Assembly (NCBI GenBank): GCA_012931725.1 | Contig: CM022951.1 | Coordinates: forward strand, 14,120,611 to 14,184,610 | Source of the DNA: Litsea cubeba | Taxonomy: Eukaryota; Streptophyta; Magnoliopsida; Laurales; Lauraceae | Length of the DNA: 64,000 bases | Direction: 5' to 3' | Part shown: positions 1-11,758 of the stretch, piece by piece | Position numbering within the stretch: position 1 is the first letter of the stretch | Layout of the letters: the number at the start of each line of letters is the position of its first letter | Made by a program: the position numbers and the translations under genes | Notes under the pieces: generated by a model | What the model saw: the letters and a program-made list of their open reading frames with translations, nothing else | Database searches by the model: none | Told to the model about the DNA's origin: nothing

Positions 1-2212
1 TAGATTGTAGGCCAAGTTTTTTGCTAATGAAACTACCACAACCATTCAGCTAGGAGTAGGGATAGAAATGGGTCCCTGGAAGCGCAATTGCCCAAAAGAT
101 CCCATTTGGAAAGATCAGTTGTGGATTAAGTGTATTTGATACAGAATTATTTGATTCTTGATTGAGGTCAGAATTCAAGTATTTTTTACTTCCTCGTCCA
201 AACTCCGAGGCCCTTTTAAGTTATTTGGGTCTGAGTCATTGTATGGGTGCATACTAACCCCAACCCAAACCTAAACCTGACCCTTTTTTCATCCAAAGAA
301 AAGGTTTGGAAGTTTAATCAATGGCAAAAAAAAAAAAGAAAAGAAGAAGCAATGGTTAGGATCATTTGTTGGTGCCATCTTCTGTTCTTGATTGAGTCCA
401 TGTGATCGGAGTTGCCATATAGTCATCTCTTTGTGGAAGACTGGTGTAGGGTGGAGATATTCTTGTACAACGCAGAACAATGACTACTTATCTTACTTGT
501 GCTATTTTTTCGAGTCCTGGTCTAACCTGGACCCATGACAAAAGGACTTGGTCTTACCAACTTTTCAACCATTTCCCAAAAGGACAAGGGTGTGTTTCTT
601 ATGTTTTGACTACCCTTGTCCATGCATGTTAAAGTTGTTCTATCATTATAGCAACCTTACTAAGTGCATGAAGAGCATTGATAAAGAGGCACGGAAAAGA
701 GGGTGTTTTTAAAACTTCTAGAATCTGTAATCAACATTTCATATCAATTTCTTATGAAATGCTGCTGAGATCTCATATAAAGTAATGTAATTCAAAACCC
801 CAACTCCCAATTTAATGCGGAAATCGCAATCAATTAATATAGTCAATGGCATCAATTTGAAGGTGAAAATGTCATGAAGAACCCAAGTAGTTGATTGGCG
901 ATAAAGTTGAAGGATGCAAGATCCATTCCAGTAGAAAGATGAACTCCTCATACCTCAGATGGATGTTCTAGTCTTATTTTCTTTCTGAAAGTAATATGAA
1001 GAGTTTCAGGAGTTCAGAAATGCCATTACAATATGAACTGTTGGATGTTATAAAATATTATGAAGAGTAACCTTTTTTTTTTTTTTGAATGGTGTTTTTT
1101 TCCCTGCTTGGCAAGACTAACCTTCATTTCTTTCAGACAATCATCATTAAAAAAAAAGTTGAAATTTACTTCATTACTACTTAATAGCTTTTAATTATAC
1201 TCTGTAACTCTAACAAAAAGGAAACATCAAAGCTGCTGTCAAGGGTCGTTAATCTGGTTCTAAAATTCTAAAAATCCCTTCACCATCAAAGAATAAGCAT
1301 TCCTACCATATTTATTCCCCACATCTACCCTACCAACATCATCAACTGTCAAATTTAACCTCCACTCAATAAAAGCCATTAAACTTGTATTTCCTATTAA
1401 CCTCTACAGCATACATAATAATTAATTTAAAAGAATTGATCCCATGCAGTCATTAGTATTATTGCCAACAGCAGCTATTTACCTGATGTAACCTGTGTGG
1501 GCCCACCTTTGCGTGATCGAACCCATTCAGGACATACGTACCCCTTTACAAGGGAACTGGCCAAAAGCGACTTCAATGAAGTTTATTTAATACACCCTTG
1601 GATTGACCATGTCTAGAAGCCTAACAATATATTTCACACATAATCTACCCAGCTGTAAAATCTCTTCGGTTGAAGTTGAAGTGAAAGCTGGGGCAGTGCC
1701 TATATACACAGAGACACGTGTGACGTGAGTGAGTTGGATAAAGAAATGCAGGCCCCAAACATGGTAAATCAAGTTTTAGCTTCCACCAGCATCGAACTAA
1801 CAATAGCGCAGGACCATTTTCTCTTATAGATTAAATGTCCAGAATGCTCTTGTACCGCAGACCTAATAAACATTCAAATTTAGTAGTTACCTTACTAAAA
1901 AGACAACAGAAAGCAGTGCCACAGAACAATTGCCAAGTATGTTGACCAGTGGAAACCCAGTCATTCCTAGAAAAGTTTCACCTGGATTGTTTTTAATTGT
2001 TGCTTCATTTTTTTCAAAAGCGTTTATTTAACAAATTTCACTTAAATTTACATCACCAAAATGTGTGCCTCACTGCTCTACCTTTGTCAATGAATTCTGT
2101 AACTTCTGTTAAAGAAAGGTTGAGAGTTTTCATGGGTTACTAAATACACATTCACTCATTATAATTAAGGGGGGACAAAGTTCTTATAGAAGAATTAGGA
2201 TGGCTCTGTATA

Positions 2213-3085
2213 TCACCGTTTTCGTCCAGACACTGTCTTCTTTACTGCTCCAACAGCAACTAAGAACTCGTCAAGGGATGACAAGGTCTTCATATCATCT
2301 GGGGGAAAGTAGCTGGCTGAAAAGAGAGTGATGGCCTTGTGACAAACCTCTCACCCAAGAGTTCATCAAGGAATGAGAAAGCTCCAGGAAATCTGACCTG
2401 AAAGCTCCAGGAAATCTGACCTGCTTGCACTTATTGGAGCTGCAAAATGGGCAGGAATTATTCTCTTGAATGGCCAATCCTGTATGATCCTATCAATCCA
2501 ATCTCTCACCTGAAATTTATGCATATAAAAATTATCAAACATTTCTACACTGCATCTGTGGCTTATGAGAGGAAGGTTTTACATGCATCATGGCTCAACA
2601 TACATATTCTCACATGTGCATGCACCGAACATATCATGCAGGGATCAAATTAATGTTCAGAATGCATGAACCGCTTCCATGGCTCAAAATTTACCAACTG
2701 TTCCTTTTTATTTTTAAACTTCTTTTTTTGTTATTATTATGAGAGATCAACAAAAGATCAATTCGTGTACTTTGCTACAATACCCAGATTCTTATACATG
2801 CCCAACAAACAGTATTTGTATAGAAATATTTAATGAGAAAACAGTGTTGAATGTTATTGAAAGGAAAAAATTACATGTTAGGTAGAGGACTGAACTAGAT
2901 AACCAGCAAGAACTGGAACAAAATAGTAAAAAGTGGCAGGAGTTACAGAGAATGTGGGTTTTAATAGGGATGTGAGGAAATGAAGAATTCACAAAGCCAA
3001 CAGAAATAGATGGGATAAGGCTTAATGCCAATGACCTCTAGTTTGTTCTTTGTGACTAGTCTACGCTCGCGCACACGCGCGCGCG

Positions 3086-3130
<45 letters not shown>

Positions 3131-3339
3131 GTCATCTGCATAAAGAACTGAGAGCTCAAAAACATACTGCCCATCAACAAATGTGTGCTATGTTACCTTT
3201 TCAGGTACTTTGCTGAAAACCAATGTCTTCACAATTGGTGAAACTATCAACTTCTGTGACATTTGAGCAAAGCTTGCATTAGGCTCCAAGAGATTCGATG
3301 GACCTAGGAACAAGATTTGGAGAACCATCCTTTCCGACC
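2213..3339 (-). pseudogene. DUF4336 gene fragment: last two exons, duplicated and broken
   Basis: Two exons on the minus strand match the last two exons of the plant DUF4336 family. The first (3339 to 3197, 143 nt) encodes the segment starting ERMVLQILFLGPSN and ends at a normal GT donor. The second (2509 to the stop homologue at 2213) begins VRDWIDRI after a TTTCAG acceptor. Three lesions break the second exon relative to copy 2: a 23-bp direct duplication (AAAGCTCCAGG... repeated near 2380-2425), a 25-bp deletion near 2317, and a 1-bp loss. The frame then reads ...SDFLELSGQ and stops early. The first exon also has Trp changed to Ser at its start. The upstream exons are not in this copy, so it is a truncated duplicate without promoter or start codon. 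Confidence 0.85.
3089..3126. repeat. (AG)n microsatellite
   Basis: Nineteen AG units follow a CG-rich alternating purine/pyrimidine stretch (GCGCGCGCGTGC). The equivalent place in duplication copy 2 (about 20996-21015) has a much shorter GA run, so the tract has changed length since the duplication. It lies in the intron-like region between the two DUF4336 exons. Confidence 0.95.
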
Positions 3340-3510
3340 CTGAAAGAAAAGAATTCCACATTTTGAGTAAATATCTCAGCGCATGCCCTACTGTTGGCTT
3401 CCAAGTAAACTCAAAGCTTTGCAGTCACCAGAAGGCAAAGTTGTACACCATCAATATATAAATTCACACATCACAGACAGAAAACATAAACTGATAGAAG
3501 TACAAAATGT

Positions 3511-4044
3511 AAAAGGAAAAAAAAAAAAAACAGAGTTATAGACATCCACTACAAAGTACAAACTGATATCATCATTAGGGCTTTGTGTTTGGTTTCCAAA
3601 TCAGCAAATATTAATGAATCAATTCAACTAAGACAACACTACCACATTCTGTTTAAACAAAAACCAACAAGATACTGTGGGACAAATATAATGAGACAAA
3701 ATATCAACATTACTTCCATATACTAAGTACTAATCTATCAAACACATTGCATGTGGGTTAGGAGAAATGCAGCAATCAATAGCTTTGAAGTAACCATTTC
3801 AATATATAAATAAAAACCAATAGATGATAAGATTTTCTTATTCTTGGAAGTAAAAAGAAGAAAAGGTATCATTTCTATTAGACAATTTCTTTTATAAAGC
3901 ATACTTCAACCAAATGCTTGTTTTAGGAAGAAAATTACCTTTTATAGCATGATGTTCCCATTAGAGTGCTAATCCTTCTCAAAGTATTAACCTGATGTAT
4001 CAGAAGTATGAAGAGAGGGAACTGACCTCACGACTTGTATTACA
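3511..4044. other. Intergenic stretch downstream of the PPR gene
   Basis: AT-rich sequence with no convincing coding potential, starting at the duplication breakpoint (poly(A) at about 3518-3532) and running to the PPR stop codon. It should contain the 3' untranslated region of the PPR gene. I see no repeat family that I can name. Confidence 0.5.
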
Positions 4045-5868
4045 TCACTTGTAAGGGGGAATACATTCAATATATTTTTTATATTGCTCATCCTTCGAGA
4101 GCAAGTCAACTACAATAGACTTGGTGTCTACATCTAGCAAAACATCTCTCTTAGCCATTATATGGAGAATTCCCACTACCTTTTGCATCTCATTAATTCC
4201 ACAAAAACCACGAAGAATTGCTTCGAATGTGAAAGGATCGGGTAAGCAACCATTTTCTTCCATTTGAAAAAATAGCTCGTTGGCCTCCTCCATCAAACCT
4301 TCTTTGCAGAGGGCATTGATCATTATGTTATATGTAATCACATCCGGCACCAAACCATTGTCAAAGATGCCATCAAATAGCATTTTTGCCATTTCAATTT
4401 TCCCATCTCTGCACAAACTGCCCAAAAGAGTGGCGTAAGTAACAATATCAGGAATTAGTCCCTTATGGCGCATTTCTTGAAAGAGCCTTACAGCTTCATC
4501 TATTCTCCCACTTTTGCAGTATCCATTAATCAAGACATTGTAGCTGTACACATCATGTTTAACACCATCAGTCACCATAGAATTAAAGATTTGTACTGCA
4601 ATGTCCATTTTCTCTTGGAAACAATAACCACCCATCAATGTATTATAAGAACTTGCATTAAGCTTCTCGCCTCTTTGAATGAGGACATCAAATAACTCAT
4701 GTGCTTTTTCCATCATCCCTTGTTTGCAAAAAGCATTTAGCAATATGTTGATTGTCACGACATCAGGAAATATGTGCCTATCTATCATTTCATTGTATAA
4801 TCTCCAGCCTTCTTCCCACCGGTTCAAATTGCAACATCCCTGAATTAAAGAATTATAAGTGACTACATCTGGTGAAACACCATTGTTACCAACCATTTCT
4901 GAAAAGAGGCCTAGGGCCTCATCCAAAAACCCTTGTTTGGAAAGGCCATCAATGACAGTGTTGTAGGTACAAGTATTAGGCCTATATATTTCCCTCTCCA
5001 TCTTTCTAAACAAATAGAGAGCAGAACACACGTTTCCAGTCTTGCAAAGCCCATTGATGAGGGCATTGTATGTAACTATGTCAGGTCCATACCCCTTCTC
5101 CACCATTTCCGAAAAGAGGTCCATGGCCTCTTTGACCAACCCCTCTTTGCAAAGCCCATGTATGATGGTGTTATATGCAATAGTGTTGGGTCTACATCTT
5201 TCCCTCTCCATCGCCCTCAGCATCTCAAGAGCAGCATCCACCTTCCCACTTTTGCAGAGCCCATCTATGACGGTACCGTAACTAACCACATCAGCGGGGC
5301 ATCCCATCTCCCCCATCTTCGTCAACAATTCAATGGCCTCATCAATTTCACCCACCTGACAAAGGCCCCTAATTAAAGTAGTCCAAGTTACTGCATTGGG
5401 TTCGAAACCTCGTTTAAGGAAGTCCCCAAAAATGGCGAACCCCAGATCGACCCTGTTCAATCTGCAGTAACAGTTGAGCAGAGTGCTCAGAGTAAATATG
5501 TCGGGTGCAATCCCAGTCGAAATCATCCTCGGATAGAGAGAAACAACAGTGGAATAATGTTTGATTCTTGCCACAGCCCATAATAGAAGACTGAAAACAC
5601 CAACTGGGGGCAAGGGTTTCATGAGGAGCACACGATCGAACCAACCCAATGCATCATCAAGCTTCAAATTCTCTGATTTACATCGATCTTTCACAAAATT
5701 CAAGAACTGGGTTCGGCTCGATGCATCATCATCAGGATTCAATTCCTTTGCAGTATTAGAAAAACAATAACAACTGATAATACTAGTAGAATTAGTACCG
5801 TTTTTTAGTGCAGCCATGGCCGTTCTTAAGCGAGAAAGGGAAGGAATCGAAGAGGCCACCGACGCCAT
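4045..5868 (-). CDS. Restorer-of-fertility-like (RFL) P-class PPR protein, 607 aa
   Basis: This is an intact, intronless gene. Residues 1 to about 60 form an Arg/Ser-rich, acid-poor leader of the kind used for mitochondrial import, and from about residue 85 there are 14 tandem 35-residue PPR motifs plus a partial one. The opening block (PLPPVGVFSLLL, then GIAPDIFTLSTLLNCYCRL) is the signature of the RFL clade, whose members bind mitochondrial transcripts and can suppress cytoplasmic male sterility. Repeats are canonical P type (for example VTYNALINGLCKTG) with no E or DYW tail, so RNA binding rather than editing is expected. I chose the ATG at 5868 because its context (GAAAATGGCG) is good and the leader begins there; the frame stays open upstream only to a TTG at 6009. 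No frameshift or stop is visible. Its partner RNA and any fertility role are not shown by the sequence. It lies between the duplication copies, fitting the mobile habit of RFL loci. Confidence 0.93.
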   Translation of the reverse strand: MASVASSIPSLSRLRTAMAALKNGTNSTSIISCYCFSNTAKELNPDDDASSRTQFLNFVKDRCKSENLKLDDALGWFDRVLLMKPLPPVGVFSLLLWAVARIKHYSTVVSLYPRMISTGIAPDIFTLSTLLNCYCRLNRVDLGFAIFGDFLKRGFEPNAVTWTTLIRGLCQVGEIDEAIELLTKMGEMGCPADVVSYGTVIDGLCKSGKVDAALEMLRAMERERCRPNTIAYNTIIHGLCKEGLVKEAMDLFSEMVEKGYGPDIVTYNALINGLCKTGNVCSALYLFRKMEREIYRPNTCTYNTVIDGLSKQGFLDEALGLFSEMVGNNGVSPDVVTYNSLIQGCCNLNRWEEGWRLYNEMIDRHIFPDVVTINILLNAFCKQGMMEKAHELFDVLIQRGEKLNASSYNTLMGGYCFQEKMDIAVQIFNSMVTDGVKHDVYSYNVLINGYCKSGRIDEAVRLFQEMRHKGLIPDIVTYATLLGSLCRDGKIEMAKMLFDGIFDNGLVPDVITYNIMINALCKEGLMEEANELFFQMEENGCLPDPFTFEAILRGFCGINEMQKVVGILHIMAKRDVLLDVDTKSIVVDLLSKDEQYKKYIECIPPYK

Positions 5869-8298
5869 TTTCTTTCTTTTTTGGTTGGAGAAGAAGAATG
5901 CTTCTCTGATATGAGCTCTAGCCTCGAGCTCTGTAGGCGTCCTGTCCTGTTTAGGGGATTGGTTTTCGGGAGACGAAAAGTTGTTCCGGCTAGAAGAGCA
6001 CCACTTCAATTTTTAGGGCACGTTAATCCTACCATCTACATTATGTTGGGTCCAATAGTTGTAACTTTTTTGGCAAATTTCTAATAATCTATGAGATATC
6101 AAGGGCTGTGCTTTCATCGCATAAATGTTTTGATCTTTCTAAAGACTTTGAACGGCTTGGATCTTCCAAATGGCCTCACATAAATAAAAAATAAATATTT
6201 GAATTTGAAATTTATTTTCCACGTATTTTAAGATTTATAATGGATCAATGGCTGAAATTTGACTACCCGGCCGTGCTTGGTCTTCTTAAGATGATGTATG
6301 GTATGGATCATGACTTGGGAGCCCACATAAACAAAAAAATTGAAAGACACGGACGGTCAAAAATCCCTTCTTTAATACTGTGGCAAATCAATGGTCAATA
6401 TTTTTTTGCCATTTTCTCATCATCCATCATTAATCATGTTGCCAGATTTGACTGGCCAGACGTTTGAGGCCTTTTAGAGCAATTGAATGGTTCGGGTTCA
6501 ACATAAGGGGCCCACGGAATTTCAGATCTCGTGATCAAATGGTTTGGATTTCTATGTTAATATCTCAAGATACATGAAAAATCAACAGTTGATTTTTGAC
6601 ATATGAGCCGTTTTGGGGATTCTAAAGACGATGAATGATCCGGATCATAATTGTGGGACCCATAAAATAGAAAATCATAAAAAACGTTAACCCCAAAACT
6701 ATCATCCAGTAACTGTCGCTCCGCAAATGCCCGTGCGCATAGCTTTCTCCGTTCAGAGAGAGAGAGAGAGAGGGGTGTGTGTGTGTGTGTGATTGTCTAA
6801 TCATGAATATATTCAAACACATGGAATAAAGGACTCCTTCAACGCTTTTTCTTCTTTGATCCAAACTTGAATTTTCTGTGGAAGCGATGAAAACTGCTAA
6901 AAATCCTCACTGTGGACGTTTGCCAAACGTGCCCTTTAGTGGAAAGGTCCCAAGTTGAGATTCAAAATCCTTGATCATATTTAGTTTTATGCAGCTCTTA
7001 TGGGCCCCAAAATCTTAATCTCACCCATCCAAATTCTTTATTGACTCATAAAACTCCTAACTAATTGTTTAATGGACTTTTAATCATTTGGTCACCTCGA
7101 AGAACTAGAACTGAAGGATTTGGATAAAAATCCTTTTTTTTTTACCCAAGTGATAATTGGGTCTACACTCAGTCAGGCCTATTCCAAGTTTTCCATGCCC
7201 AAAATGATGTGTTTGTTCAAAGTATCATTGATTTAAATTTTGTATATATCATGCACAAAAACCATGTGCAAATCATCTGCAACCTCTTCATTACAAATTC
7301 AACATCAGTACCCGAATGGAAGTTCTTTCCTTTTTTCTTTTTCTTTTTTTATGAAAATTGAGTGGTTTGCTCCAAAAAAAAAAAAAAAAAACCCGAGTTG
7401 AACCCAACCTGTTTACATCCCTACTTATGATATCGAAGATTTTATAGCTCCAAGAACAAATTAAATGGAGATGATTTTCTTGTGAACTTAACCACAAACC
7501 TTATTTTCTAATATTCTCAATGTACAAGCCAAAATAGAGTGAAGAGAATGAATTAAATAGCACCCAATTCAATGTACGAGGAGAGTCTTTTTTCCTTGCA
7601 TAACTTAACAATTCAATAATTCCAACCATAGCAAACCTGAAAAGAATTGTACTACAACTAATATGATGCATGGAAAATCTGCAGCATCTAACTTTGCCAT
7701 TTTATGCTGAATGTAGATTTTATCATTTATTCTGTTAATCAACCATCTATTTCATAGCCATCAATTGGAAGCTAGAATTGTCCAATATGTGATTATTTTC
7801 TGTATATGGTCATTGAGTTCGGGTCTCGCAAAGCCTATCTACATATTAACAGTTCAGTGGTACAATATGAAAACCTAGGCAAACTGTAGAACTTAGCACA
7901 GGGAAAAGAAGCTAGTTTGGATATAGGAAGGATATTTTCATTGAAATATTTAAATTCCCAGTCGTCAACAAATACAAGCGCACTACACCATAAAAGCTTC
8001 CTACTTATGAGAGTTTTTTTCTGCCTTTGCCCAAAACTTTGACTCCAAGTTTAACCTCCAAGTAGATGCATTATTGCTACAAATGACAGAAAATAATCCT
8101 CGCCAGCTGAGATTTCGGGACACCCAAAAGAAGCCCAAAGGAAATGAACCATGTAAAAGCATTTGGTTCTCCTTTGATTTTTCAATTATATCGTTCGTCA
8201 CTCACACCATAACCCGCCGCCAGTTAGTCAAGGTCATTAGGGGAATTAATGGCTGCCAAAGACCAAGTCACCGTTCTTTTTAATTCTCTTACTGTTTT
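5869..8298. other. Intergenic region upstream of the PPR gene
   Basis: No gene is recognisable. The first 100 bases should hold the PPR 5' leader and promoter. A compound (GA)n(GT)n microsatellite lies at about 6757-6791, and poly(A)/poly(T) runs near 7131-7143 and 7373-7391 suggest old retroposon tails. Stretches such as GGGCCCAC and TGAACGGTTGGATC-like text are typical of decayed plant transposons, but I cannot assign a family. Confidence 0.4.
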
Positions 8299-8504
8299 TT
8301 AATGTGCACAAGCATGGGACTTGGAGGAAACCAGCTTATAACTGTGTTCCCAAACATTTGTTGGCTCCGCCTGGGCATGAAGAACATGGCGAGGATGCTT
8401 CTCTCTCTTTTATCCTTTTATTTGCTTCAATGCATGTTTCAACACAGGTATCAGAGCCTCCATGCACTCAGCAACTGCATTTGGATTTCTGGCATATTGA
8501 TAAT

Positions 8505-10735
8505 CTGATTACAAGCACCCAAGGAATGGTTAGATTCAAACAACAGAACATTTACCAAAAGAAAAAAAGTGGCAAAATAGAATTAGAAGAAAATGGCACC
8601 TCCCTAGGCAAAAGTATAAAATAAGATGGAAAAGAGTAAAGAATACAATCATATATTGTAAGGTGCAATTTGGCCTGATTGCACCACTATCCTCACCTTA
8701 TCAAATAGGACCCCAAACTTGAGGAATCCCCCATATCTAATGTTTCACTTCCATCAGGATTTGTGGTCATAGTTCATGCATTTAAGCTGTGCTTAAAAAT
8801 GTTTTGCATTTTACCTGGAGCCTCAGGATTGCAAAAGGGGAGTTTCAGAAGTGGAACGTGTCTTTACCATGCCTAATAACTTCCCACTGGAGAAAATCAT
8901 ATATGTAACAAATGGGAGTCACAAAAAATTATAAGCATTTTCTATGCTTCTTTTTTAACACCCAAAATCTCAAGTGTTGTAGTTTGTTCTTTTACTTGTC
9001 AATTTGATTTTTCTAGCCTTCTTTGTGGAGCATGGAGAACATGGAGATGCACAGACGTGTTTTGGTGTGTGTTGGGTGTAGTGTTGTTGTATGACAAACT
9101 TTAAACTGTTTTGAAGGTCATATGGCCTTAATCAACCCAGTTCATCCAGATTGTTCTATTGTTTCTGGTTGTCGTTTGGGCTCATGTGGATCTACACCTT
9201 TGCTTTTTGGAACACCTAGATGGCTAGTAATGGTAGTTTTCTTTTTACAAATTATGAACTGATCAAGAACTTATGCATTTAATACATAGATTTTTTCGAC
9301 ACAAAAACATATGTGAATTTATATCCCAGAAGCTTACACAGATTGTCTCTCCAACAACTTGTCCATTTACTCCACAACCAATGAACTGGCATAAAGGCGA
9401 ATGCACATCTCCTCGACGTTGCTGATCTCTTTTGTTATGCCAGCCTGTTCCAAGAGCTTATTGGTAAAAACCAATTTCAGCTACTTATGCATAACAGTGA
9501 GGAGATGCGGGGTGGGACGGGTGAGCAATGTAGAACTGGAGAGAAATGGGTTAGATCAAACGAACCTGAAATTTGCCTCACGCCAAACTCCAATCCAGGA
9601 GGCAGAAGAAAAGATCTCTCACAACTAGAACTAGCAGGAGAATTAGAAGTTGAAGAAGAACTCGAGAACTCAATTTTCTTACTGATAGTCATTGTCTAAA
9701 TCATTACAAGCCTCTCGATATATACAACCAAAAGAAATGAAGGAAAAGAAACTTTCTAAAATTGATAAAAGAAGGAAAGAAGAATAAACTTTTTAAAATT
9801 GATAAAAGAAAGAAAGAAGAAAGAAACTTTCTAAAATTGATAATTCCTCCCATGTGGCACTTCCTAGTGTGGGGCCTTCAATACGATTGCACACATGGGG
9901 CCTGAAGTCAATCATATGCTTGATCCAAAAAGATCCACCCATTGGATATTGCAAGAATGGTAATCCAACGGTGGATTTTCAATATATTGGCGATCAATGT
10001 CTGTATGTGCATCATTAAAAAAACACAACTCTAAATAAAATAAAGTTATATGGGCTGGGCCCCAAGGCGGGTTGACCCATGGAGACCACGGGTCTATCCT
10101 GCATTAGCTACTTGCTATCTCATAATCATTTCCTTCTCATAAATTCGGGGAAAACTCACCAGAACAAGTCAGGTTGTTTATATTTCTTTTGTGAGAAGTG
10201 GAGTTTCAAATAGTTTTCAAACACACAGGTCTCAATAAAAATATCCTAGGAATATGGGTGGTATTAATATTTAAAAAGGGAAAACCAATATTTAGAGGGA
10301 ATCTTACACTAATCAAATATATCATGTCAAATGTCTGTGTGTATCAAATAGCAAAAGAGAAGCATTAGAAATCCAATGGAAGGATATAATAGTAGCAAAA
10401 ATAATTGTACGTTAATCATAAAATGTGAGAAAAGCTGCTATCCAATTGTCACAAGAAGAACATTGTACATGAGCAAACTCCGATATGGACAAACCATGAG
10501 ATTGTCTTTCGCCTTTATTGTTCAAGGAAAGTGCATTAGTTACACTAATCTTAAAATCCCACATTTGGCTAACATTTCTCCTAGTATTTAGCAAGATGAA
10601 GAGTGCGAAGGATGTTATTACAGTAAAAATAGCTAATCCCTTCTAAAAGATTGCAGTTTTTGGTGAATTTGTATTCCTCCCTAAATATTTAAGTAAAAAA
10701 TTTACTAAGAGAAAAGGATGAGGTCAGATCCTTAC
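8505..10735. other. Gap between CNX1 pseudogene exons; nothing else recognised
   Basis: Apart from the minisatellite there is no coding segment that I can support. Short open frames here (for example 9401-9699) lack any family signature. The sequence is likely remnant intron plus insertions. Confidence 0.4.
9745..9842. repeat. Minisatellite, about 38-bp unit, 2.5 copies
   Basis: The unit contains AGAAACTTTCTAAAATTG followed by a purine-rich AAAGAAGGAAAGAAG block. It repeats with small changes (CTTTTTAAAATTG in the middle copy). It lies in a long intron-like gap of the CNX1 pseudogene. Confidence 0.85.
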
Positions 10736-11758
10736 AAGTGTTTGATGCTCTTATTCAAGCTGTAGCGCGTGAGAGCATGGCAAATGGTGTCACCTGTTTC
10801 CCATAACAGGAAATAAGAAGAATTCAGCACATGTCTTATAATGAGTAAGATAAGAAACTCCAGCACATAATGAAGTGATTCCAATTGCTGAATTCATTTA
10901 AAGGTCACCATGCAAACAACAACAGCAGATTTCTCAATTATGAATTATGACTACACGAGTCATAGCATATGGGTAGAGAGAGATTACACAAAAAAGTTAA
11001 TTGCATAGAGTGATACACACACCAACTCACACACACATAAAAAAAAAAAAAAAACATACACATGCTTAGATATGTGCATATACCCCTACATATATACATT
11101 CATGTACACAAACAATGCAAACAGATATACATATGGTAAGACAACTCAATCACAATATGCACACAAGGGAAGGAAGAATCACTACCACATCAGCGCTTCA
11201 GTTCCATGAAAATGCATAGAACCAAATATTCTTAGATTAAATGTCGATGGTGACAGCCCATATCTGCTACCTCATTTTTATATATGAGCAGACAGTGTAA
11301 TCATCTCCTGGATTCATTCTTCTTACTGTATCGGGTACTAGGTCCAAGTATAGTTATACCACAAAATTAACCAACAAAAGATGTTGATACCTTGAGACTC
11401 TCTTGAAGCAGTGCATACAGAAGACCTGGGGTTTCCTTCTCTATCAAACCTTTTGTGCCTCAGGTGTTACATCTCTGGGAGAGAATCCAGTGCCACCAAC
11501 ATGTAAGGGGAAAAAAATTGAAACAATGAATAAAAAGAAAGAATTACCTAAACCTCCATAAAAGTTAGCCAAGAACAGAAGATAGAGAGGAAAGTCTAAC
11601 CTAGGGTTAAGATGAGGTCAACTTTGTCAATATCACACCATTTTTTCAGACAATCTTGAATTTTGTCCACTTCATCTGGCACTACAGCTGTTGCAAACAC
11701 CCTTGCTCCTCCTAACTTCTCTGATGATGAATTTACAACAGAAATTGCCCTTGGACCA

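Larger units (their letters stand above)
1..3510. repeat. Segmental duplication, copy 1 (left edge outside window)
   Basis: This stretch matches 16249-21410 nearly base for base once the 1.68-kb RTE insertion in copy 2 is removed. The match is already present at base 1, so the true left end lies outside the window. It stops abruptly at about 3510: after the shared text ending in AAAATGTAAAA, copy 1 runs into poly(A) and unrelated sequence. Between the copies lie 12.7 kb with the PPR gene and the CNX1 pseudogene. Copy 1 lacks a 26-bp stretch near base 50, carries a longer (GA)n tract, and has its own indels in the embedded exons. Copy 2 is probably the source, because there the shared exons are joined to the upstream exons of the same gene. 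Confidence 0.93.

Noticed and set aside
1587..1772. 61-residue ORF present in both duplication copies (also 17843-18028)
   Set aside because: Kept only because the DNA is duplicated; changes between copies are not biased to silent sites and no family is recognised.
3025..3216. ORF with an Arg-Glu repeat
   Set aside because: It is the (GA)n microsatellite read in frame.
4465..5376. Plus-strand open frames across the PPR gene
   Set aside because: They are antisense shadows of the repetitive PPR coding sequence; the minus strand has the family signature and an intact 607-residue frame.
5869..6009. N-terminal extension of the PPR protein to 654 residues
   Set aside because: The extended frame begins at TTG; the ATG at 5868 has good context and starts a typical targeting leader.
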